Part shown: in pieces, positions 57,030 to 64,000 of the stretch
How positions within the stretch are numbered: the first letter of the stretch is position 1
Layout: each line of letters begins with the position of its first letter
Translations under genes and position numbers: made by a program
Source: CAZIKB01 sp964539665
Lineage (GTDB): Bacteria; Zhuqueibacterota; Zhuqueibacteria; Oceanimicrobiales; Oceanimicrobiaceae
NCBI GenBank assembly: GCA_964539665.1
Contig: CAZIKB010000015.1
Location: 6,723-70,722, forward strand
Reading direction: 5' to 3'
Length of the DNA: 64,000 nucleotides
The notes under the pieces: model-generated
Database searches by the model: none
What the model saw: the letters and a program-made list of their open reading frames with translations, nothing else
What the model was told of the DNA's origin: nothing

Positions 57030-58163
57030 TTAATTATTTTCTAATTCTTCACAAATATAATTTATACCGTGTCCCTTTAAATCCTCAATCAATTTCTTAA
57101 AACACAGAGGATTCGCGCCAATAAATTCTGGCGGACAGATGCCTTTTTGGGTAAAATCACCATCCAGGACCAAACGCGCAATAGCGCTACAAGTGTATCC
57201 CGTAGTACGGGCCATTGATGATACTTTTTTCTGTGCATCAAATTGGTCAAAAAGATTATAGATATATTGTTTATGTTTACCCTTCTCTTCTCCACGAATA
57301 ATAATCCGCATAACGGTAAATTCAGGCTCATCTTTTTTCAGCTGCCATTTCGAAAACAGCAACCTGGCTGTAAGATCAATCGGTCGAACCGCAGCGCCGT
57401 CAATTTCAATTATGCCCTTGTCTAAAAATCCACTTTCCCGCAAAACTTTTATGTATTCAATATGTCCCGGATATCGCAGAGTTTTTTCTTTCATGGTAGG
57501 AATATTCATGGTTTTTGTCAGCGTGCGCAGGCCGTCTGTGTTGAAGGATTCAAGAGTGCCGACAGGATCGAATTCTACATATTCTGCATCAGAAAGCGCT
57601 GGCTTTGTCACCAATTTGCCGTTCTCGACCAAGCGCGCCGGACGGGAGTAAACTTCGAGCACATCCACTGGTGAAAAAGGCGCTTTATACTGAAAAGGCC
57701 AACTCCTTTTAAATGGCAGCCCGCCGACCAGGCACTCAAAATATTCTACATTCATCTGCTGAGCGTGATACCCTAAAATGACGTTGCTCATTCCGGGCGC
57801 CACGCCACAATCGATTATTGCAGAAACGTTTTGCTTTTTTACTAGCGCATCCAATTCAAACGGATCTTCATTAAAAAATGAAATGTCAACGATATTCTTT
57901 CCACCTTCAATAACGGTTTTCAATGTATTGAATCCTAATGACCCGGGCAACGCTCCAATAACTAAATCAAAATCAGCTATGGTCTTCTTAATGATCTGTG
58001 AATCTGAAATATCTGCCTTAATTGTCTGAATAGGATGGTGGTTTTTAAGATGACCCAACAGATTGCTATTGATGTCAACCACACTCACCTGATACTCCTG
58101 GCAAAGATCAGCAGCAATTGCACCACCTACCATGCCTGCTCCGAAAATGATAATTCTGTTAAT
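57030..58163 (-). CDS. Saccharopine dehydrogenase-like oxidoreductase
   Basis: A protein of about 377 residues with a Rossmann fold at the N-terminus (FGAGMVGGAIAADL) and the saccharopine/lysine dehydrogenase middle motif (DISFFNEDPFELD, DCGVAPGMSN). The first ATG (58133) falls inside the glycine-rich loop and would cut off the first beta strand. AAGGAG lies at 58172-58177 and the only codon at proper distance is ATT at 58161-58163, giving INRIIIFGAGM. I therefore place the start there as a non-canonical or mutated start. The likely role is amino-acid or diamine oxidation. Confidence 0.82.
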   Translation of the reverse strand: MNRIIIFGAGMVGGAIAADLCQEYQVSVVDINSNLLGHLKNHHPIQTIKADISDSQIIKKTIADFDLVIGALPGSLGFNTLKTVIEGGKNIVDISFFNEDPFELDALVKKQNVSAIIDCGVAPGMSNVILGYHAQQMNVEYFECLVGGLPFKRSWPFQYKAPFSPVDVLEVYSRPARLVENGKLVTKPALSDAEYVEFDPVGTLESFNTDGLRTLTKTMNIPTMKEKTLRYPGHIEYIKVLRESGFLDKGIIEIDGAAVRPIDLTARLLFSKWQLKKDEPEFTVMRIIIRGEEKGKHKQYIYNLFDQFDAQKKVSSMARTTGYTCSAIARLVLDGDFTQKGICPPEFIGANPLCFKKLIEDLKGHGINYICEELENN

Positions 58164-58326
58164 TGGTCTTTCTCCTTAGTAATTAATTCATGAATCAAAC
58201 ATTATGTCCAATTTTAAATATATTAACAATAAAGGATTTTCACAAGGTTCTTTTTAATTGGCATTCAAAAAAAATATTGTTATTTTAAGTCTGTTAAATA
58301 GAATTCCAAATGAGGAGTAAATAAAA

Positions 58327-58611
58327 ATGCAATGTTATAGTTGTCATGCTACGATTAACCTGGAAAGACGACCCTGGCGCAACGAAACCTGTCCCAAATG
58401 CTCGTCCTATTTACATTGCTGTCGAAACTGTCGCTTTCACGATCCTTTGGCTCATAACCAATGCCGCGAACCGCAAGCAGATTGGGTCAAAGAAAAAGAG
58501 ATGGCCAATTTTTGCAACTATTTTGAAGCCGCCAAAGACCTAAAATCTTCAGGATCTTCCAAAAAAGACGAGGCAAAGAAAAAACTCGACGAGTTATTTA
58601 AGAAGAAATAG
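58327..58611 (+). CDS. Small cysteine-rich zinc-ribbon-like protein
   Basis: A 94-residue protein with GAGGAG before its ATG. Cysteine pairs MQCYSC, CPKCSS, HCCRNCRFH and a later HNQC and NFC suggest one or two zinc sites. The C-terminal third is lysine-rich. I recognise it only as a conserved small family without a named function. The stop is TAG. Confidence 0.75.
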   Translation: MQCYSCHATINLERRPWRNETCPKCSSYLHCCRNCRFHDPLAHNQCREPQADWVKEKEMANFCNYFEAAKDLKSSGSSKKDEAKKKLDELFKKK

Positions 58612-58685
58612 TGGATCATTATGTTTGCGGAAGCTGTATGATAATACTCCAGGTGAGAACTTATTAATTACGGTTTTATTGTATT

Positions 58686-59033
58686 ATGCATTTTCCAATC
58701 AAATTATTCTTAATTATCATGGGAGTGATTTTAATAGCCTGGACAATTGCTGGATGTGTAAACAATAAAGTTGAAGAAGCTCGTGAAGAAACTGGTACTC
58801 CTGTAAAAACAATCAAGCAGGCACTCAGAGATCACACCAGAGATTTGATGTCTCTACCCGGTGTAGTGGGAACAGGTCAAGGCCTCTGCGATGATAAACC
58901 TTGTATAAAAGTGTTTGTTGTAAAAATGACCCCAGAATTTAAAAAAAACATCCCCAAAAATCTCGACGGTTTCCTAGTCAGCGTTGAAGAGACCGGCGAG
59001 TTTAAAGCTCTTCATAAAAACAGCACAAACTGA
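58686..59033 (+). CDS. Small lipoprotein of unknown function
   Basis: A 115-residue protein. A hydrophobic N-terminus ends in AWTIAGC, a good lipobox. The mature part contains LPGVVGTGQGLCDDKPCIKV, which resembles a short conserved domain found before trypsin-like proteases, but no protease follows. No clear ribosome site precedes the ATG. Role unknown. Confidence 0.65.
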   Translation: MHFPIKLFLIIMGVILIAWTIAGCVNNKVEEAREETGTPVKTIKQALRDHTRDLMSLPGVVGTGQGLCDDKPCIKVFVVKMTPEFKKNIPKNLDGFLVSVEETGEFKALHKNSTN

Positions 59034-59180
59034 ATTAATCCAGACTCCCGATGCAATCCTCTTTGAGGAAAGCAGGTGTGATGAGCCCCCGCTTCATACG
59101 TTTAAAACAGTTTGGTAAGTTAAATTCAGCATACTGGAATAACAAGTCACCCTTAAAAAAACAATTGAACAATATCCACC

Positions 59181-59345
59181 TTAAAGTGAATTGAAGGTCT
59201 GCATGATTTTCACGATATTTTCACGTTGACTGCTAATCTCCAAGTGATTTTCATTGACCAGTGGAATTTGTAACGTATCAGCAACTGGTACAATCTTCTT
59301 CAAAGCCAGAACCGCTCGCTAAGTTTCAACAGATTCGTTTTTGAT
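59181..59345 (-). pseudogene. Remnant of a sugar-phosphate isomerase/epimerase-like gene
   Basis: In the 329-bp gap after the lipoprotein gene, the minus strand reads RAVLALKKIVPVADTLQIP then LVNENHLEISSQRENIVKIM and ends with TAA at 59181-59183. The VPVADTLQIPLVNENH pattern resembles the C-terminal third of xylose-isomerase-like TIM barrels, with the glutamate of the ENH motif. An in-frame TAG stands at 59319-59321, and upstream the frame has no recognisable sequence. I take it as a decayed gene fragment with no start. Confidence 0.4.
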
Positions 59346-59362
59346 TATAATTATGGTGATAT

Positions 59363-59917
59363 TCAAAGATACAACCAAAGGAAAATAAACGGGAGAATAA
59401 TCCCAATCGTAGTAAACCAGGCGCCTCGTCCGGTTATGCCCTTTTTGCCTTTGAGTACAAACAAACCAGTGATAGCCAGAAACGCCAGGGCTGCAGCGTA
59501 GAGATCTGCAAAGTAGGTCCAGATTTTTTTGGGATGATTAAGATGAAGGAAATTCATTTCCTTCAATATAGTTCGGCTTGTTACTTTTTCCAGCACAACA
59601 TCGCCAGTATTTAATTTAACCGAAATATTGCTCCCTTCAACAAAAATCTGCAAGGTTTCGGGATCGGGTTGAAAATGACTTTTGTAAACGCCGTTTTCGC
59701 CCAGACGACTCAGAATTTCTGGAATCACTGCTTCAGGAATCAAACCATCCTTTGCCACAGGTCCGATATTCATTGACACATTCTCGATATTGTAACTGGG
59801 ATTCCAATCTGCTACATGATTCACCGCTACTCCTGATATCGCATAAATAATAGTCAAACCAAAACACAAATACCCGAGATCCCGATGTAGAATATTATTC
59901 CATTTTCGCCATTTCAT
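59363..59917 (-). CDS. PepSY-associated membrane protein
   Basis: A 184-residue protein starting at the ATG at 59917. The PepSY-associated start (WRKWNNILHRDLGYLCFGLTI) leads into a first membrane helix (20-40). A periplasmic domain with beta strands follows, then two helices at about 130-148 and 163-182. Such proteins often go with TonB or iron-reduction systems, none of which is present here. Confidence 0.8.
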   Translation of the reverse strand: MKWRKWNNILHRDLGYLCFGLTIIYAISGVAVNHVADWNPSYNIENVSMNIGPVAKDGLIPEAVIPEILSRLGENGVYKSHFQPDPETLQIFVEGSNISVKLNTGDVVLEKVTSRTILKEMNFLHLNHPKKIWTYFADLYAAALAFLAITGLFVLKGKKGITGRGAWFTTIGIILPFIFLWLYL

Positions 59918-59961
59918 AGTCTTAATCCACAATCACTAAAAACAACCTGAACCGAACAAAT

Positions 59962-60066
59962 AGTGTTTGAACGAAAACACCCTATTTTGTCATTTCGACT
60001 GAAAGGAGAAATCTGTAAATCCAATATTTTCAGAATATACAGATTTCTCGCTAAGCTCGAAATGAC
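59962..60066. repeat. MITE-like element, copy 2 (right end lost)
   Basis: This copy opens with AGTGTTTGA and contains GTCATTTCGACTGAAAGGAG, AAATCTG and TCGAAATGAC, matching the reverse complement of the 55668-55800 element. The right terminal repeat is missing; the sequence runs straight into the stop codon of the DUF4920 gene (60069-60071). Confidence 0.65.
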
Positions 60067-60068
60067 AT

Positions 60069-60539
60069 TTACTTTTCGATAACCGCGCCTAATCCTTTAA
60101 TTCGGTAAATCGTTTCTCCACTGGTGACAGATGCAGGATCAAATTTCTTGTCATACATTTCAGCCTGATGTTTTTTCATGGCCAAAACCTGCTCTTTAGT
60201 CAGCTTAAGCTCTTCAACCTCTCCCTCGACGACGGCGGTTTGCCCTTTAGCTGTAATCGGAAAAACAATCTCGCCATCTTTTACTTTTACCTGAATCTTT
60301 TCGTAAGGCTTATCACTGGCAATATCCATCCAGCAACCTCGGTGAGCACAAACATCTACTACTATTCCGGAAATGAGTACTTTCTTTCCTACGAATTTCT
60401 CGGGTTTTTCCATAATTTGGGAAACTTTGGTGGTGTCTTTAATTGTAAGAGCTTTACCATATTTTTTGCCCTCTTCAGCAAACATACAGGTAGCAATTAA
60501 CATAATCGCGGCCACAGGAATAATAATTAATTTCTTCAT
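60069..60539 (-). CDS. DUF4920 domain periplasmic protein
   Basis: A 156-residue exported protein with a signal peptide (IIIPVAAIMLIATCMFA). The DUF4920 core reads KKVLISGIVVDVCAHRGCWM then IQVKVKDGEIVFP, with an OB-like fold and the conserved C-x3-G-C-W. A role in metal or redox binding is possible from the cysteines. Its stop codon directly borders the element at 59962-60066. Confidence 0.82.
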   Translation of the reverse strand: MKKLIIIPVAAIMLIATCMFAEEGKKYGKALTIKDTTKVSQIMEKPEKFVGKKVLISGIVVDVCAHRGCWMDIASDKPYEKIQVKVKDGEIVFPITAKGQTAVVEGEVEELKLTKEQVLAMKKHQAEMYDKKFDPASVTSGETIYRIKGLGAVIEK

Positions 60540-61132
60540 TGTTAACTCCTTTTACTTATGGAATGTGAGCTTATATTTTATTTATTTTCTAAACAAAATT
60601 TGAATTTGGATAAAAGACAATACTAACGATAACGCATAAGGTTCCTTTTTTATCATTTTGGGTCCAACTTAACAATTTTTCTTTATAAGCAATTTAAATG
60701 CCAGAAAACATTATCTTAATATTTTATGTAAGCAGATATAAATTATTGATATTATAAATCTTACTGGTTACATTATTTTATGCTCGCTAAAGGATGGTGT
60801 CTATTTATCAATTTTGAGAATTATTAATCGAATTAATTCTCATGTTTAGGAAAAATTCCTTCCACTCAATTTTCTATCTTAAATTTGTATTTCTTTGCTA
60901 CAATTATAGTATTAATCCTATCTCATCCTAAATCAATTGCCTTTATTAATATTTCTACTTATTTTCATGTAAAAGTTAAATACCAAATCAATATGATATT
61001 CCGCTGGTGAACAAAAGATTTTAGTGCCAAGTTTAAATCCGGAACGTTGGGATCTGGCGGGTGACAGTCCATTAAAATACTAAATGTAACAGGCATCTAC
61101 AATCTATAAGAAAGAGCTGTTATAAGACGATC
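60540..61132. other. 593-bp divergent gap without a recognisable gene
   Basis: A very AT-rich stretch between the DUF4920 gene and the TPR-CHAT gene. The only structure seen is an 8-bp inverted repeat (GAGAATTA at 60816-60823, TAATTCTC at 60834-60841), possibly an operator. No open frame is convincing. Confidence 0.45.
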
Positions 61133-64000
61133 ATGACTCAAGAAAGACTAATTGTTTCAAAGCCAAATGGCTGCATCAAAACAATTGTTACAATCTTTAT
61201 ATTTTTCCATTTAGCTATAAATGCATCTGCCCAGCAGTACTCATCGACCCGTCCGGAAGGCAGTATCCTTGCCGAGCAATATTTTGCCCTAGCAAATGGT
61301 TTATCCCGGGACGCCCAATATGATAGCTCAAATATCTACCTGGATAAAGCCATCGCAATCTACGAGGCGATGCCAAATCAAAACGACCATACTATCACAT
61401 CAAGACGTATTGACTGCTTCGGACTTTCAGGACGAAATCTCCGCAAACTTGGACACTACGAGAAGGCTCAATTCTATCTGAAAAAAGCCCTGGGAATTTG
61501 GCTGGAGAAATTCGAAGAGAACGACATCAGAGTTGCCAGCATTTACTACGAAATCGGCAGGTTGCACTACAAAATTTCAGAGTTTGACTTGGCGGAGAGA
61601 TTTCTAAACAAGGCTCTGAAGGCAGCACTTCATGTGACGAAGGCTGATCCAAACGAAAAGATCCTGCATATATTGTCCATAATCTATAACGGCCTGGGCT
61701 CCCTTTATTTTAGACAAGGTTTCAACGACAAAGCGAGACAGCACTATCAAATGTCATTAGACGTTTATTTGAAGCGAGGGCCGTGAGTATGAATCGATTG
61801 TCGCAGGACGGTACAACAATTTGGGCATTGTCGCCGAAAGTAGAGGCGATTACGACCAGGCTCTCGAATATTATCGAAAGAGTCTTGACATGAAGCTCAA
61901 ATTTGTAGGTAAGAATCCATCAATTACCACACAACTGGGAAATATAGCAACGCGTACTCTGAAAAGCGAGAATATGAGCAGGCGATTCAAATCCACCAAG
62001 AGTCACTCGATATCATGTTGAAAGCTGAGAGCAAAGATTCTCTTGGATTTGCATGGACCTACAGCAATCTTGCATCGGTTAAGTTCAAACTGGGCCGCTA
62101 CGATGAAGCTCTGAGTGACCATCGTTTAGCCTTATCTATCCTGAAAAGATATTATCGCGAAAAGAATCATTACCGGATCGCAGGGGAATATCTCGAAGTT
62201 GCGGATTGCTACATGGGAAAAGCGGATTTGGACAAGGCTATGCTTTATTACCACAAGTCTCTGAACATGAGTCGTGCGGTATTTGGCGAAAAACATGCTG
62301 GTGTCGCTCGCGCGTATTATCATATTGGTCGTGTGTTGGAAGCAAGCAATGACGAAAAAATGGCGTTGAATTATTATCAACGCTCCCTGAGGTCCCTGTC
62401 CGGCGAATCTGAAACGGGTCAAACCAATTTGGATAGTGTATCAGCGGAACCTCTTTTTCTTGAGGTTTTGGCGAGCAAAGGCGCTGTGCTGAATAAATTG
62501 TATAGACAACATTCCGGCATGATCGACTATCTGGAACGGTCACTTTCCACATATCAACTCGCTATTCGTATGGTAGACAAGATGCGTATCGGCTTCAAAA
62601 ATGATGGGTCAAAACTTTTTCTTGTTGAAAAGTCTGCGGGCATTTATGAAAATGCGATCAGGACTGCGTTGAAGTTGTTTGACGTATCAAAAAACCAAGT
62701 ATATCGAAAGCTCGCATTTTCGTTCGCCCAGAAGAATAAAGCCAATCTCCTGTTGGAGAAACTCCATGAATCGGAGGCCAGGCATTTCTCTGGTATTCCT
62801 GACTCCTTACATACAGAAGAAAGTTCCTTGAAGGCCAACCTCACCTATTATGACACTGAAATTAAAAACGCCAGATTCAGGGTAGGGGATCGAGATGCAG
62901 CGTACTTGCAAAAAATGAAGGAGCTTTATTTCTCTTCAAAGAGTGAATTCGATGCGCTCCGCGAGCGATTCGAAAGCAATTATCCAAAGTACTATCAATT
63001 GAAATACAAAACGTAGACCGTTTCGGTTGAGCGAGTACAGAAGACACTCGATGAAAATGCGGTCTTTCTGGAATATGTTGTGACGGATAGCAGCGTGTTC
63101 ATTTTCGCGATCTCGAAAGATGAGTTTCACATCAATAAGGTCGATATTGATACCTCTTTTAGTATGCACATTAACAGCATGCTTACAGGAATCAGAAAGC
63201 GCAACTACGCTGAGTACGTCGCTCATGCATATCCGGCTTATGCGACGTTGATCAAACCGTTGGAGTCCTGGCTCGTGAACAAGAATAGATTGATCATAGT
63301 ACCCGATGGTTTGATTAGCAGCATCCCTTTTGAGGCTTTGTTAATTCGTGATGTGAGTCAAAACATGAGCAAGCAGGATTATCGAACGCTGCCATATCTC
63401 AACGAGAAGTTCACGGTGAGTTATGGCTACAGTACGACCTTATTATTCGAAACCTTCAACAATCATGTCGAACAAGAACCAACGTTAGATTACCTGGCGT
63501 TCGCCCCGGCTTTTTCGAACGGTTCAAACCGCGGTTCTAATGCTGCATTTTTGTTGAAAAGTGGGGAAGATAATGGCGTCTCCGGTAGTAGAGATATCTC
63601 ATTGCCGGCGGCTAGAGACGAGGTATTCGCTATAAAAAATATGTTCGATAATAGCTACGGAAGTTTCAAGTGGATTAGAAACAGGTTGTTTGGTCAATTG
63701 ACTCGTGTTCATGTTGGCAATGCAGCAACTGAGGAAAAGCTAAAGACCTCTGAAGTAAGCCATTCTCGCTACCTTCATTTAGCAACCCATGGAATTGTTA
63801 ATAAAAAGCTGCCCTCTCTTTCCGGTCTGGCATTTGGACATGAGACAATGAATGAGGATGGAGTTTTATACTTGGGCGAAATCTACAACCTGAGACTTAA
63901 TGCAGGTCTGGTGGTACTTAGCGCTTGTGAGACTGCCAACGGAAAGCCAATGGCCAGGGCGCTGAAAGAAACCAAAGAAAAAATGATAGCCAGTGAATAC
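61133..64000 (+). pseudogene. Secreted TPR-CHAT protease-like gene with three disruptions (runs off window)
   Basis: From the ATG at 61133 a signal peptide (LAINASAQQ) is followed by TPR repeats. The frame ends at 61786; one extra G in GAGGG at about 61777-61779 explains it, since the next frame continues GREYESIVAGRYNNLGIVAE. A second shift lies near 61945 (LGN to YSNAYSEKREYEQA). The third frame runs to an in-frame TAG at 63014-63016 and goes on unbroken to the window end, showing the CHAT domain with the histidine of LATHG (63788) and the cysteine of SACET (63926). CHAT domains are caspase-like proteases. The catalytic residues are kept but the gene is broken. Confidence 0.75.

Noticed and set aside
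32564..63016. TAG recoded as an amino acid (in-frame TAG in DUF4062 and TPR-CHAT genes)
   Set aside because: TAG ends normal genes in the window (16207, 22250, 58609), and the other broken genes show frameshifts, so decay is simpler.
1..64000. tRNA or rRNA genes
   Set aside because: No convincing cloverleaf with a GGTTC-type T-loop and no rRNA-like block was seen; the one GGTTCAAACC string at about 63523 is inside the CHAT coding frame.

Overview
The window looks like chromosome from an AT-rich bacterium with a Gram-negative envelope. It most resembles the FCB side of the tree (candidate division KSB1, Calditrichota, Ignavibacteria or Bacteroidota-like). The support is a YPNPFNPGTT-type C-terminal sorting domain at 36750-37032, many lipoprotein and Sec signals, the DUF4159-MoxR-DUF58-BatA-DUF4175 operon, and an outer-membrane barrel fused to a peptidase. 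This placement rests on gene content, not on an rRNA; I saw no rRNA, tRNA, CRISPR array or intact insertion sequence.

Layout. 1-10.2 kb: exported peptidases and PDZ/TPR proteins (truncated M1, M28, M1 fused to a beta-barrel, double-PDZ lipoprotein, TPR-gluzincin). 10.4-23.4 kb: a forward aerotolerance-like operon of two tandem DUF4159 proteins, MoxR, DUF58, BatA/VWA, DUF4175, a second VWA protein and a C13-like pseudoenzyme. 23.7-25.2 kb: M48 lipoprotein. 25.4-37 kb: an accessory stretch with a decayed HEPN/MNT toxin-antitoxin pair, M28, a two-ATPase operon whose second protein carries near-identical HEAT repeats, a DUF4062 gene broken by one TAG codon, an M28 peptidase with a beta-propeller inserted in it, and a C13-like peptidase frameshifted in a T8 tract. 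37.1-42.4 kb: a putrescine/GABA-type catabolic cluster (aldehyde dehydrogenase, glutamine synthetase-like ligase, gamma-glutamyl hydrolase, SDR) interrupted by a reversed DUF433/DUF5615 pair. 42.5-48.8 kb: a reverse signalling block (sigma54-type activator lacking GAFTGA, SpoIIE phosphatase, RsbW-like kinase, hybrid PAS kinase). 48.9-58.2 kb: reverse metabolic genes (acyl-CoA dehydrogenase, dodecin, HAD phosphatase, TrpB2, hydantoinase, YgeW-like carbamoyltransferase, TPR protein, saccharopine dehydrogenase-like). 58.3-64 kb: small cysteine-rich protein, lipoprotein, PepSY protein, DUF4920 protein and a broken TPR-CHAT gene running off the end.

Two threads cross the window. First, several small dispersed palindromic elements lie between genes, and one has split the HEPN gene. 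Second, disrupted reading frames (G-run, T-run and A-run indels and in-frame TAG codons) fall only in accessory genes, while the large housekeeping-type genes are intact. The most system-like novelty is the two-ATPase/HEAT/DUF4062 module at 27.4-33.5 kb. It has clear TTGAC-17-TATA promoters and a tandem GTTGCGCAAC operator-like site, and may be a conflict or signalling system. That role is inference.
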